A stretch of 64,000 bases of DNA from CALCNS01 sp964425745 (GTDB lineage Bacteria; Bacillota; JAAYKD01), in assembly GCA_964425745.1 (NCBI GenBank), contig CAYRNW010000011.1, forward strand, positions 1-64,000, given 5' to 3'. The translations under genes were made by a program, and so were the position numbers. This document shows positions 34,386 to 43,247 of this stretch, in pieces (position 1 is the stretch's first letter; every line of letters begins with the position of its first letter). The notes under the pieces were generated by a model. It saw only the letters and a program-made list of their open reading frames with translations, was not told the origin of the DNA and did not search any database.

Positions 34386-35642
34386 ATGAAAAAAGGCCGC
34401 ATGATTCTGCATAGTGATCTGAATTCCTTTTATGCATCGGTAGAGATCATGCAACAGCCCCAGCTCAAGGGGCAAGCCGTTGCCGTATGTGGTTCGGCCG
34501 ATGATCGCCATGGCATTGTTTTAGCCAAGTCGGAAAAGGCAAAAAAGGCCGGCATCAAGACCGGTATGGCCAATTGGCAAGCGAAACGCCTCTGTCCCGA
34601 TCTAATCATGGTAGCCCCTCGCTTTCATGAATATGTCAAGTATTCACGAGCTGTTCGGGAAATTTACAGCAGGTTCAGTAAAAAGATTGAACCCTACGGC
34701 ATGGATGAGTGTTGGATCGATATCAGCCCCATCTGCAGCAATTTTCACCAGGGAGAAGAAATCGCCAATCAAATTCGCGAACTCACCAAAAGTGAATTGG
34801 GCCTAAGCGTTAGCATAGGGGTATCCTTTAATAAAGTCTTTGCCAAACTGGGCAGCGACCTCAAAAAACCCGATGCGGTCACCGTCATCACAGAAGATAA
34901 TTTCCGCAAAAAAATCTGGCCTCTTCCGGCCAGCGAATTGCTTTTCGTCGGGCGTTCCACTACGCAAAAACTTCAAGCCGTCAATGTGCATACCATCGGC
35001 CAGTTAGCCAATACCGATCCGGGGCAACTGCGCAAACTCCTCGGCATCAATGGAGTGCAACTTTGGACCTTTGCCAATGGCAAAGATACCGGAGAAGTTA
35101 TGGAATTGGACTTCAAAAGCCAAATCAAATCGGTGGGACACGGAATTACCTGCCGGGGAGATTTAGAGAGCAGCCGCGAGGTCTGGCGAGTGATGTTACA
35201 ATTGAGCCAAGATATCGGTGAAAAACTGCGTAGCCAAGGTCTCATGGCCACCGGCGTGCAAATCACGGTGAGAGATAACGAACTCAACGTTAAGCAATAC
35301 CAAACCGGACTGGGCTTTCCCAGTCAAAGTGCCATGGAAATTGCCTATTTAGCAAAAAAGCTCTTTGAGAGCAACTACGACTGGCATTTACCAATCCGCT
35401 CGGTCACGGTGCGCGCCATCAATCTTTTCCCCGCCGAATCACCCTTACAACTGGATTTACTCGATGATTTTCAAAAACGCCAACGTCAGCATACCCTGGA
35501 AACCACCATCGACACCCTACGTGGGCGTTTCGGGGACCGATCCATCACTTTCGCCTCCCTCATGGGAGACCTAAAAATGCCTCTACACTCCAGCAGTATT
35601 ATTTTAATGCCCGGCATGCAAGATGAAATTCCGCTTTTTTGA
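34386..35642 (+). CDS. dinB: Y-family translesion DNA polymerase (DinB/UmuC type)
   Basis: A 418-aa polymerase. Catalytic residues are in HSDLNSFYASVEIM (first Asp) and YGMDECWIDIS (Asp-Glu pair). A helix-hairpin-helix thumb follows (TIGQLANTDPGQLRKLLGINGVQLW), then a little-finger domain. A canonical beta-clamp motif is not obvious at the C-terminus. GAAAGGGAAGAG precedes the ATG. It is divergent from the XRE/ImmA operon, which suggests induction by DNA damage outside LexA control. It could also be named umuC. Confidence 0.93.
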   Translation: MKKGRMILHSDLNSFYASVEIMQQPQLKGQAVAVCGSADDRHGIVLAKSEKAKKAGIKTGMANWQAKRLCPDLIMVAPRFHEYVKYSRAVREIYSRFSKKIEPYGMDECWIDISPICSNFHQGEEIANQIRELTKSELGLSVSIGVSFNKVFAKLGSDLKKPDAVTVITEDNFRKKIWPLPASELLFVGRSTTQKLQAVNVHTIGQLANTDPGQLRKLLGINGVQLWTFANGKDTGEVMELDFKSQIKSVGHGITCRGDLESSREVWRVMLQLSQDIGEKLRSQGLMATGVQITVRDNELNVKQYQTGLGFPSQSAMEIAYLAKKLFESNYDWHLPIRSVTVRAINLFPAESPLQLDLLDDFQKRQRQHTLETTIDTLRGRFGDRSITFASLMGDLKMPLHSSSIILMPGMQDEIPLF

Positions 35643-35670
35643 TTGACTTTTATAAAAAAATCACTATACT
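35643..35670 (+). promoter_or_regulatory. Promoter of the trans-sulfuration gene
   Basis: TTGACT at 35643-35648, a 16-base spacer and TATACT at 35665-35670, immediately after the polymerase stop. Confidence 0.7.
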
Positions 35671-35713
35671 AAGTGTTGGATTCCATCAAAAAAGGGCAAA
35701 GGAGGCGGGTAAC

Positions 35714-36898
35714 ATGGCCATTTTAAGTGAAAAAGATAAACAATATCTTAAAAAAGAAGATATTTGCACGCATCTGGGCGATGATTATGCAAAATTTATG
35801 GGGGCAATCGTGCCGCCCATCTTTCAAAACTCACTCTTTGTCAAGCCAACACCTACCAATGGCGTACCCGATTCCGGATATGTCTATACCCGTGTTTGCA
35901 ACCCCACCACCGAAATCGCTGAAAAAAAGATTGCTGCTTTAGAAGGTGCCGACGGAGCGCTCTGCTTTAGTTCGGGCATGGCGGCGATTTCTTCGGCTAT
36001 TTTGCATTTTGTGCGTGATAACTGTCATGTTGTCTATGTGGCCTCCAGCTATGGTCCCACCCGCACCTTCCTCACCCAATACTGCGCCAATCGTTTTGGT
36101 GTCACCACCACTCCGGTCAAAGGCGTGACCACAGAGGAAGTAGAAGCTGCAATTCGACCGAACACCAAGCTCATCTATTTAGAAAGCCCTTCCAGCGGTG
36201 TTTTTCGCCTGCAAGATATTGAAGCGATTGCCCAAATTACGAAGTCTAAGGGGATAGGTACCATCATCGACAACACCTATGCGACACCCTTACACCAAAA
36301 CCCTTTACGATATGGCATCGATATCGCCGTTCATACCGCGTCCAAATACATGGGAGGGCATAGCGATATTGTCGCCGGTGCCTTAGCAGCCAATGCTGAG
36401 ATCATCGAAAGTATTCAGCATCAAGAGCGAGAATTGTTGGGTTCGATCATGGATCCACATCAGTCCTGGCTATTGACCCGTGGATTGCGAACTTTGCCTT
36501 TACGCCTAAAACAACACGGTGCGAACGGCTGGCAAGTCGCTCAATACTTGGAACAACACCCCAAAGTAGAACAAGTCTTCTACCCGGGTTCGGAAACCTT
36601 TCAACAAAAAGAACTCTTCCAACGCTACCTCAGTGGCACCAATGGCTTAATCAGTTTTGTGCCCAAAGGAACGGTAGAGCAGGTGCGCCAATTCATGTAT
36701 GACTTAAAAGTCTTTCAATTTGGCGTGGGTTGGGGAGGATTCGAGAGTTTAGTTATTAATATCACCGTAGGCTATACGCCCGAACAGGCAGAGGCGGTGG
36801 ATTGCCCAGTCAACCTGGTGCGGATCCATTGCGGCTTAGAAGATGCCGAAAGCCTTATTGCCGATTTGGAGCAAGCCTTTGAAAAATTGAAAGTGTAG
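35714..36898 (+). CDS. Cys/Met-metabolism PLP enzyme (trans-sulfuration family)
   Basis: A 394-aa fold-type I PLP enzyme. The landmarks are YTRVCNPTTEIAEKKIAALEGADGALCFSSGMAAIS (cofactor phosphate loop), DNTYATP and the PLP lysine in HTASKYMGGHSDIVAG. C-terminal LVRIHCGLED is the family end. The group includes cystathionine gamma-synthase, gamma-lyase and O-acetylhomoserine sulfhydrylase; the reaction cannot be settled by motif. ATG 35714 follows AAAGGAGGCGGGTAAC. A MATE transporter follows six bases later. Confidence 0.88.
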   Translation: MAILSEKDKQYLKKEDICTHLGDDYAKFMGAIVPPIFQNSLFVKPTPTNGVPDSGYVYTRVCNPTTEIAEKKIAALEGADGALCFSSGMAAISSAILHFVRDNCHVVYVASSYGPTRTFLTQYCANRFGVTTTPVKGVTTEEVEAAIRPNTKLIYLESPSSGVFRLQDIEAIAQITKSKGIGTIIDNTYATPLHQNPLRYGIDIAVHTASKYMGGHSDIVAGALAANAEIIESIQHQERELLGSIMDPHQSWLLTRGLRTLPLRLKQHGANGWQVAQYLEQHPKVEQVFYPGSETFQQKELFQRYLSGTNGLISFVPKGTVEQVRQFMYDLKVFQFGVGWGGFESLVINITVGYTPEQAEAVDCPVNLVRIHCGLEDAESLIADLEQAFEKLKV

Positions 36899-36904
36899 GG
36901 ATGT

Positions 36905-38293
36905 ATGCATAAAATAAAAGGTCTGATTGGAGATAAGCCCTTCTACAGGCGTCTTCTATTCCTGATTCTACCCATGATCTTACAACAGGGGATCAGCAGT
37001 ACTGTGAATTTACTCGATAACGTTATGGTGGGAACTCTGGGGACCACCGCTATTTCTGCGGTTGCGATCTGCAGCCAATTCTTCTTCGTTTTCCATATTA
37101 CCATCTTCGGTGGAACCTCCGGAGCATCGATTTTCACCTCGCAGTATCACGGACGAAACGATGTAGAAGGTGTTCGCGCCACCTTTCGTTATAAAATATG
37201 GTTTGGTATCATCATAAGTATCGTATCGATTTTTCTCTTCACGTTCTATGGAGAGAACATTATTGGCTTGTACCTCAATAAAAACAACACCAGTGCCGCA
37301 GAAATTGCAGCAACCATGGCGTTGGCCAAAGAATACCTGAAGTATATGATTTGGGGCATCGTGCCATTTGTCTTATCGCAATGCTTCACCACCACACTGC
37401 GGGAGACCGGTAATACCTTCATGGCCATGATCGCCGGAATTTTATCGATGTCCGTTAACTTGGTGATGAACTATGTTCTGATCTTTGGCCATTTTGGTTT
37501 TCCAAAAATGGGGGTAGCCGGAGCCGCACTGGCAACTGTTCTTGCTCGTTTGGTGGAAATGATCTTTATCATTGCTATCACCTATAAGAATCGCGAATCC
37601 AACCCCTTTATCATCGGAGCATTTAAAACCTTGCGTGTGCCGGCCGTGATTTTAAAGGCAATTTTGATCAAAGGATCGCCTTTATTGGCCAATGAATTTA
37701 TCTGGTCCATGGCACAAGCCGGAGTTATGCAAAGCTATGCCGTCAGGGGTGTCCAAGTTTTAGCCGCAATGAATATCTCGGGTACCATTTCTCAACTCTT
37801 TAATGTGTTCTTTTTTGCCATGGGTAACTCTGTTGCTATATTGGTCGGTCAAGAACTGGGAGCAGGCGATATTGAAAAGGCCAAGGATACCGATAAAAAA
37901 ATCATTGCTTTCAATGTCACCGTCACCATGGGAGTGGGGCTTCTCTTAGCGCTGGCTGCACCCTATGTACCCCATATTTATAACACTGAAGAAGCAGTAC
38001 GCCACTTAGCAACCAACTTCCTCTTGGTGCAGGCCGTCTTATTCCCGGTGCATGCTTTTAATCACAGTACCTATTTTACCCTGCGAGCAGGTGGTCAGAC
38101 TATGGTGACTTTCATCTTCGATAGCATTTTTGCCAGCCTAATCAGCTTCCCCTTAGCGTATTTTATATCAAGATATACCGTGATCCCTGTCATCTTCATG
38201 TATATGATCGTTGGTTCTGCGGATTTGATTAAATCGGCCATTGGCTTCAGTTTCTTGAGGACCGGTAAATGGGCGAGAACGATTGTGGTGTAA
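36905..38293 (+). CDS. MATE-family efflux transporter
   Basis: A 462-aa permease with about twelve helices in two halves. The MATE pattern is visible in LPMILQQGISSTVNLLDNVMVGTLGTTAISAVAI, in GASIFTSQYHGRND, and in the second-half counterpart NVFFFAMGNSVAILVGQELGAGD. It exports drugs or metabolites by Na+ or H+ antiport. The start six bases after the PLP enzyme suggests cotranscription; an export role for a sulfur amino acid product is a guess. Confidence 0.9.
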   Translation: MHKIKGLIGDKPFYRRLLFLILPMILQQGISSTVNLLDNVMVGTLGTTAISAVAICSQFFFVFHITIFGGTSGASIFTSQYHGRNDVEGVRATFRYKIWFGIIISIVSIFLFTFYGENIIGLYLNKNNTSAAEIAATMALAKEYLKYMIWGIVPFVLSQCFTTTLRETGNTFMAMIAGILSMSVNLVMNYVLIFGHFGFPKMGVAGAALATVLARLVEMIFIIAITYKNRESNPFIIGAFKTLRVPAVILKAILIKGSPLLANEFIWSMAQAGVMQSYAVRGVQVLAAMNISGTISQLFNVFFFAMGNSVAILVGQELGAGDIEKAKDTDKKIIAFNVTVTMGVGLLLALAAPYVPHIYNTEEAVRHLATNFLLVQAVLFPVHAFNHSTYFTLRAGGQTMVTFIFDSIFASLISFPLAYFISRYTVIPVIFMYMIVGSADLIKSAIGFSFLRTGKWARTIVV

Positions 38294-38333
38294 AAAACGG
38301 TGTTGAAATTCAATTTAAGATTGAATTTCCCAC

Positions 38334-38362
38334 TTGACAAAAGACCCCCTTTCCGTTATGAT
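38334..38362 (+). promoter_or_regulatory. Promoter of tRNA-Ala
   Basis: TTGACA at 38334-38339, a 17-base spacer and TATGAT at 38357-38362. Confidence 0.85.
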
Positions 38363-38409
38363 TTGACCTGTTGTGAGTGCAAGCTCCTGCAACAGAACTT
38401 CATAAATAT

Positions 38410-38485
<76 letters not shown>

Positions 38486-38486
38486 A

Positions 38487-38524
38487 TAAAAACAACCTAA
38501 ACTGAAGTTTAGGTTGTTTTTATT
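38487..38524 (+). terminator. Terminator after tRNA-Ala
   Basis: Perfect stem AAAAACAACCTAAAC with GTTTAGGTTGTTTTT around TGAA, ending in a T-run. Confidence 0.92.
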
Positions 38525-38658
38525 GGTAGCCCCCACGCTGAAAGCGTTCCGAGCTTCGCAAATGCAAGCATTTGCTTGTGGGTATATTCGTTCTTTTAGC
38601 ACTTTTCGCAGGCTATTTCAACGCGAAATTTTATAGTGGCTTCAAAAAATAGTCTGAA

Positions 38659-38689
38659 TTTACAAAAGGGCTTAGATCCCTTTTGTAAA
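38659..38689. repeat. Perfect 12-bp hairpin
   Basis: TTTACAAAAGGG and CCCTTTTGTAAA around CTTAGAT, in the gap between tRNA-Ala and the AbiEi gene. The 38525-38750 stretch holds no gene that I can see. This hairpin may be a transcription stop or a repeat remnant. Confidence 0.55.
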
Positions 38690-38744
38690 AAACCTACTTA
38701 GAGGTGGGGGACTGTAAATATTCCTTACACAAAACTAAAAACCA

Positions 38745-38825
38745 GTGTGCGGAAAGTTGTGGTTTGCGCCAACTTGTGATATACTACTATCGTACTACAA
38801 TTTTTAAATACTGTGTGTGGAAAGT
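38745..38825. promoter_or_regulatory. AbiE promoter with repeat operators
   Basis: TTGTGG at 38757-38762, a 17-base spacer and TATACT at 38780-38785 form the promoter. GTGTGCGGAAAGT (38745) and GTGTGTGGAAAGT (38813) are direct repeats on each side, and AAGTTG/CAACTT flank the -35. These are plausible autoregulatory sites for AbiEi. Confidence 0.55.
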
Positions 38826-38835
38826 AGGCTTAATA

Positions 38836-39441
38836 GTGACGAATAAAGACATTGCCAAAAGAGTAGTCCTTGCATCCGGTGGAATTGCAAAAATGGCCGA
38901 TTTGCTAAACTCCGGACTTGCCAAATACGAAGTAAACAGTCTCATCAAGGTGGGTTATCTCGAGCGAGTGCATCATGGTTTCTATAAAATTACGGAAGCC
39001 TCTAATATTAGTGAAGCGCGGCTACTTGCATCACTGCTTCCAGAGGGAATTGTTTGTGTTGAGTCTGCACTTTTTTATTATGGCTATAGTGACTTCGCTC
39101 CCCGACGATGGACAGTTGCTGTACCTCGCACAATCTCTAGGGCCAAATTGCGAATCAAAGCTGTTCCGTTAAAAGCGTATTATATTCAAAGGGATAAGTA
39201 TGAGCTTGGAAAAACCACCGCGGACTTTGAGGGTGTCACGCTCTTTATTTATGACCGAGAGCGTACAATTTGTGATTGTTTCAAATATCGCACAAAGATG
39301 GATAACGAGACCTTTAATAAAGCTATCAATGCTTATGTTGCGGATGAGAAAAAGAATCTCAACAACCTTTCGAAATACGCAAAAAAAATGCGACTTTTTG
39401 AAATAATCAATGACCTGCTGGGGGTAATGCTCAATGGTTGA
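38836..39441 (+). CDS. abiEi: AbiEi-type antitoxin/transcriptional repressor
   Basis: A 201-aa protein starting with GTG 38836; upstream codons belong to the promoter region. The N-terminal winged-helix segment is GGIAKMADLLNSGLAKYEVNSLIKVGYLERVHHGFYKI, followed by the AbiEi domain (VCVESALFYYGYSD, RRWTVAVPR, VTLFIYDRERTICDCFKYR). In type IV AbiE systems this protein represses the operon and offsets the AbiEii nucleotidyltransferase. Its frame is intact while the downstream toxin is damaged. It overlaps the toxin start by eight bases. Confidence 0.88.
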   Translation: MTNKDIAKRVVLASGGIAKMADLLNSGLAKYEVNSLIKVGYLERVHHGFYKITEASNISEARLLASLLPEGIVCVESALFYYGYSDFAPRRWTVAVPRTISRAKLRIKAVPLKAYYIQRDKYELGKTTADFEGVTLFIYDRERTICDCFKYRTKMDNETFNKAINAYVADEKKNLNNLSKYAKKMRLFEIINDLLGVMLNG

Positions 39442-40038
39442 AATAGCTGTATCTGTGCTAGCACGGCTCAAAAATAAAGCCACCGAGAGTGGCAGAAGCT
39501 ATCAGCTCTGCCTTCAACTCTTTTGTCAAGAAGAATTCCTACGTCGGCTTGAAAAATCGAAATATGCCGATAATTTCGTTCTCAAGTGGTGCGAAGTTTA
39601 CCCACCCAATTACCGGACTTTGAAGCACCGACAATCAACACCTACTCCATTGAAACAACTATTGCAGAAAAGCTGGATGCTATTTTATCGCTCATGGAGT
39701 TTTCAAGTCGTATGAAAGACTATTACGATATCTATTATCTTGCAAATAAGTTTAACTTTGATGGATCAATCCTCACTGAGGCACTACAAAAAACTTTTAC
39801 AAATCGCGAACGTGTTTATACGATTGAACAAATTGAGCAAGTAATGGCATTCGATACCGATGATGGAATGCAGAAGAAATGGAAAGCCTTTACGAGGAAA
39901 ATCGACACTCCTACAGATGATTTCAAGAAAGTGTTGGAGATGATTAAAACTTTCATTACCGAACCATTTGCTGCAGTTGTGAATCTCACAGAGTATAACA
40001 AAAAGTGGAGTGCTGTAACTAGGGAATGGGATCTATGA
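39434..40038 (+). pseudogene. abiEii: AbiEii nucleotidyltransferase toxin, internally deleted
   Basis: Two frames belong to one former gene. The N-terminal part (39434 to about 39594: MVEIAVSVLARLKNKATESG, then FCQEEFLRRLEKSKYADNFVLK) is in one frame. The C-terminal part (about 39594 to 40038: PTQLPDFEAPTINTYSIETTIAEKLDAI, then SRMKDYYDIYYLANKF) continues in another. The stretch expected between NFVLK and PTQLPDF, roughly 100 residues with the GG and DxD catalytic motifs, is missing, and the junction is out of frame. The toxin cannot be active. The intact antitoxin gene suggests a relic locus. Confidence 0.82.
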
Positions 40039-40080
40039 AGTGAAGAAGCAATCTGACTTCTTAATAAGCGGGGGAACTTT

Positions 40081-40710
40081 ATGCGTTCATCTCAAGAAAT
40101 CTACGAAAAATTACTCCATCACTATGGAACACCGCCCGCGTGGTCAGAGAACCCTTATCAAGTGCTGCTCGAGGCTATCCTGGTTCAAAACACATCGTGG
40201 AGAAATGTTTTGAAAGTACGCGAGAATATAGGTAACCGCTTCAACCCAAGGTTTATTGCGTTTTGTTCTCAAGAGGAGCTCCAAGCACTGATTCTCTCCT
40301 GTGGTTTCTGGAAGGCGAAAGCCAATGCTATAAAAGCAATTACCACTTGGTATGGAACCTATGAGTATGATTTGACTCGAATTACACAAAAAAGCCTGGT
40401 GGAATTACGTAAAGAGCTACTCTCCCTCCGTGGTATTGGCGATGAAACGGCAGATGTCATGCTCGTTTTCGCCTTTCATAAACCCTCATTCATCATTGAT
40501 ACCTACACCAGACGCTTTTTAAAAAGGATGGGTTATGGTTTCGCCAATGATGCAGAGCGGCGCACCTTTTTGGAAGAGGGTGTTAGTAAAGATGCGTTCT
40601 TCTATGGTCACTATCACTGGTTGTTTCTTGACCACGGGAAGGCTCATTGTAAAAAGCGACCCATTTGCAGAAACTGCCCCTTCGAATCGGTTTGTATGAA
40701 GTTGTTTTAA
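40081..40710 (+). CDS. Endonuclease III-like (HhH-GPD) DNA glycosylase, monofunctional type
   Basis: A 209-aa base-excision repair protein. The helix-hairpin-helix is LLSLRGIGDETADVMLVFAF and the catalytic Asp lies in FIIDTYTRRFLKRMG. The iron-sulfur loop is CKKRPICRNCPFESVC. The lysine of bifunctional EndoIII (GxGxKTA) is Glu here (GIGDETA), so a lyase step is unlikely; it resembles 3-methyladenine glycosylases of the MagIII type. GCGGGGGAAC precedes the ATG. It is the third DNA-repair gene within 15 kb. Confidence 0.88.
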   Translation: MRSSQEIYEKLLHHYGTPPAWSENPYQVLLEAILVQNTSWRNVLKVRENIGNRFNPRFIAFCSQEELQALILSCGFWKAKANAIKAITTWYGTYEYDLTRITQKSLVELRKELLSLRGIGDETADVMLVFAFHKPSFIIDTYTRRFLKRMGYGFANDAERRTFLEEGVSKDAFFYGHYHWLFLDHGKAHCKKRPICRNCPFESVCMKLF

Positions 40711-40726
40711 AGGAGGATAATCCGCA

Positions 40727-41299
40727 ATGGACAGTAGAACATTCACAACCCGTAGCGAATTTCGTGCCTGGTTGAGCCAAAACGCTTTGTCCGATGAAGG
40801 AATCTGGTTGATCTTTGGTAAGGATAAATCTGTACCAACTTTGACTGCAGCGGAAGCCTTAGAAGAAGCTCTATGTTTTGGTTGGATCGATGGAAAGATG
40901 CAAAGTATTGATGACTCCAGTTATATGAAATACTTTAAGCAACGCAGCAAAACCAGCCACTGGTCTGAGAAGAACAAAGGAATCACAGAGAAACTGGAAG
41001 CAAACGGACTCATGACCGACTTCGGACGTGCTAAAATTCTGGAGGCAAAAGAAAACGGCCAATGGGCTGCCACAAAAGCAGAACCACTGACCGATGATGC
41101 CGTAGAAACCTTTATTGAATTATTGCAGCCGAACACCATCGCTCTTGATAACTATAAGAAGATGTCGCGTTCAGTACAGAAAACCTATGCCTTATCGTAT
41201 GTAGCCACCAAAACGGAGGCAGGTAGGGAAAAACGGCTGAAAACCATCGTGGAGCGTCTGCAATTAAACCTGAATCCCATGGAGCGGATGCCACAATGA
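40727..41299 (+). CDS. YdeI/OmpD-associated family protein
   Basis: A 190-aa cytosolic protein. Conserved segments are RAWLSQNALSDEGIWLIFGKD, EALEEALCFGWIDGKMQSIDDSSYMKYFKQRSKTSHWSEKNK and GRAKILEAKENGQW. The family is widespread and poorly understood; some members were linked to stress or bacteriocin tolerance. AAAGGAGGATAATCCGCA precedes the ATG, and it follows the glycosylase by 16 bases. Not catalytically interpretable. Confidence 0.82.
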   Translation: MDSRTFTTRSEFRAWLSQNALSDEGIWLIFGKDKSVPTLTAAEALEEALCFGWIDGKMQSIDDSSYMKYFKQRSKTSHWSEKNKGITEKLEANGLMTDFGRAKILEAKENGQWAATKAEPLTDDAVETFIELLQPNTIALDNYKKMSRSVQKTYALSYVATKTEAGREKRLKTIVERLQLNLNPMERMPQ

Positions 41300-41300
41300 A

Positions 41301-41831
41301 TCAGCGTAGCTTCTCAAAATCCTTATACATCAAGCTCGGCTGAATACCGGTGTTGTTTTGGTATTTACCATTTTTGTAGGAGACGAAATCTCCTTCAATA
41401 GTATGATAATAGATCTGGCAAATCTCGATCATGGGGTAAATCCGCACCGGCTGAATGCATTGAATTTCCAAAGTCCAGAATCCGGAAAAACCTATATCGC
41501 CAAAACCGGCAGTCACATGGATGAACAAGCCTAAGCGCCCAATGGACGAGCGGCCTTCTAACATCGGTACAAAATAATCAGTGGCAGTTCTCTCATAGGT
41601 TCTGCCTAAATAAAGTCTACCCGGTTGCAAAACCAGCCCTTCCTCCGGAATAATCAACGTTTCGGTGTTGAGGGGCTTTTTCATATCCAAAATCGCATCG
41701 GTATAGATGAGTAACTCATTATGCAGACGCAAATTGTAACTATTGGGATTTAAGCGTGTTTCATCAAAGGGCTCGATACGAATTCGCCCTTGCTCTACTT
41801 GGGTTTGGATCTCTTTACCCGATAAAATCAT
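41301..41831 (-). CDS. dcd: dCTP deaminase
   Basis: A 176-aa trimeric enzyme of the dUTPase fold that converts dCTP to dUTP (or dUMP in the bifunctional form). The catalytic block is GRSSIGRLGLFIHVTAGFGDIGFSGFWTLEI. The N-terminal MILSGKEI with RIEPFDETRLNPNSYNLRL is typical. ATG 41831 follows AGAGGCGAAAGATC and is preferred over 41861. The methyltransferase gene lies 30 bases upstream on the same strand. Confidence 0.93.
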   Translation of the reverse strand: MILSGKEIQTQVEQGRIRIEPFDETRLNPNSYNLRLHNELLIYTDAILDMKKPLNTETLIIPEEGLVLQPGRLYLGRTYERTATDYFVPMLEGRSSIGRLGLFIHVTAGFGDIGFSGFWTLEIQCIQPVRIYPMIEICQIYYHTIEGDFVSYKNGKYQNNTGIQPSLMYKDFEKLR

Positions 41832-41861
41832 GATCTTTCGCCTCTTTGCTGTGAAATGCAA

Positions 41862-42680
41862 TTATTTCTTGGTTGCAACGATACATAATGTATTTAATGA
41901 ATCATCGACCTTTGTTCCTGCGACCGATGCATAAAACTGCAGCGATGCAAACCCCATCGGTTTTAACTCTTCTTCAATGGACTCTTGAGTGAAACAGGTG
42001 TTCCAAATATTCAAGCAGCGCACTTCCTGATCTTCAACAAGCACGATACGGTTCACATCGATCAAATTGTTCTCGTAATAAAAGTCGGCATCAAAGCAGA
42101 TGTGAGGTTTGGCACTCCAGAAGCCACCTTTTTCACGAATCGACCAAGATTGAGTCTCCTTATTGCCCTGGTTGTAAAGGGGAGTGAAAACATCGAACAA
42201 GAACTTGCCGCCCAGCTTCAATGCCCGGTGCACTCTGTGCAATAAATTGAGCCGATCTGCTGGAATCAAGGCCGCATAATCGCACCAAATCAGGGTAATC
42301 ATGTCAAACGCGTTTTCAAAGTCCATCTCCAAGTAGCTTTGCAGGACATAGGTGCTCTTGGGGTCGTGTTCTTTGGCGTAAGCGATGGAACGGGCTGAGA
42401 AATCCAATCCTGTGACCTGTAACCCATGTTCAGCGAGGCGTTTGGTGTATAAACCCGGACCGCAGCCGATATCGAGCAGGGAAGATCCGGGCGGTAAAAG
42501 GGACGCGATCCAAGTGGTGGCTTGGTCGATAAACTCCGGTTTTCGGCTGGCGGCGTCGGTGTTGGGGTTCAAATGTGCTTCCAACATGCCTTTAGAGATA
42601 TGTTCATCGGTCCAAAATTGGGCACTGGTTTTTTCAAAAAGCTTAGGCTTCATCAAGAGTGGTAGCAGTTGTGAATACAT
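41862..42680 (-). CDS. Class I SAM-dependent methyltransferase
   Basis: A 272-aa methyltransferase. Motif I is SLLDIGCGPGLYTKRLAEHG, then VTGLDFSARSIAYAKEH, then MITLIWCDYAALIPADRLNLLHRVHRALKLGGKFLFDVF. The N-terminal ~75 residues form a helical cap. ATG 42680 follows GGAGGGATCTT and is chosen over 42710. It is probably cotranscribed with dcd. The substrate is unknown. Confidence 0.85.
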   Translation of the reverse strand: MYSQLLPLLMKPKLFEKTSAQFWTDEHISKGMLEAHLNPNTDAASRKPEFIDQATTWIASLLPPGSSLLDIGCGPGLYTKRLAEHGLQVTGLDFSARSIAYAKEHDPKSTYVLQSYLEMDFENAFDMITLIWCDYAALIPADRLNLLHRVHRALKLGGKFLFDVFTPLYNQGNKETQSWSIREKGGFWSAKPHICFDADFYYENNLIDVNRIVLVEDQEVRCLNIWNTCFTQESIEEELKPMGFASLQFYASVAGTKVDDSLNTLCIVATKK

Positions 42681-42762
42681 AAGATCCCTCCATTGCGCTT
42701 TAAAATTCATTGCTCAGAGAATACCATATTTTGCCGAAGCAATCAATAATTTTTCTTAGGGA

Positions 42763-42859
42763 CTTGGGGACTGTTCTCTCTTGTTCTTGGGGACGGTTCT
42801 CTCCTTGCTGGTTTTGCCTTAAATCTGGTAAAAAACGAGGGGAGAGAACCGTCCCCAAG
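42763..42859. repeat. Family 1 REP unit plus degenerate third arm
   Basis: Left arm CTTGGGGACGGTTCTCTCC at 42786-42804 and right arm GAGGGGAGAGAACCGTCCCC at 42837-42856. The inner loop has GGTTTTGCC and GGTAAAAAAC. A diverged extra left arm (CTTGGGGACTGTTCTCTC) is at 42763-42780. Confidence 0.92.
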
Positions 42860-42988
42860 ATGAAACCCAAGATGATAGATAAATCTTGGAGCGAAAAGTT
42901 TCCCGTTGAGCGGCTTCTGACCGAAGGTCGGCAGAGCTCAGAGGGATCTTTGAGCGATCCTGTAATCTATTTGTAAACTTACCAGATA

Positions 42989-43018
42989 TTGACACCAACC
43001 AAGGTGCTGTGCTACACT
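42989..43018 (+). promoter_or_regulatory. Probable promoter of the ABC exporter leader
   Basis: TTGACA at 42989-42994, an 18-base spacer and TACACT at 43013-43018. It would give a leader of about 220 bases. Confidence 0.5.
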
Positions 43019-43089
43019 GCCTTTGAAAACGAACAGAAAAGGGGCTTAAAAAATGATTCAATAATCCATTTGACATCAAGTAAAACGTA

Positions 43090-43247
43090 AAAGCTCATGC
43101 ATTCATGAGCCTTGGTTTTGTTGTCAAAAATGGAGAATGAATCGCCCGTTCACACAGGGTACTTTGCTGTACTCCTCGTGTCATAACTGCGTACCCATTC
43201 CTCCTTGGCAACCACCAGGGAGGAATTTTTTATTCAGGAGGTCCCCC
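43090..43247 (+). promoter_or_regulatory. Structured leader of the ABC exporter operon
   Basis: Hairpin AAGCTCATG/CATGAGCCTT at 43090-43112, then GGGTAC (43157) paired with GTACCC (43191), then a terminator. The successive foldable elements before a drug-exporter-like operon suggest attenuation. I do not recognise a known riboswitch class. Confidence 0.45.
43198..43232 (+). terminator. Leader terminator
   Basis: Stem ATTCCTCC with GGAGGAAT around TTGGCAACCACCAG, followed by TTTTT. It lies 16 bases before the first exporter gene. Confidence 0.75.

Noticed and set aside
38307..38328. Hairpin AAATTCAAT/ATTGAATTT after the MATE gene as terminator
   Set aside because: Short A/T-only stem without a T-run. 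It may be a weak stop but I cannot support it.
43137..43247. N-terminal extension of exporter subunit 1 or a leader peptide
   Set aside because: It has no stop before the real start, so it is not a leader peptide. The frame crosses the terminator stem. The extension does not resemble the family.
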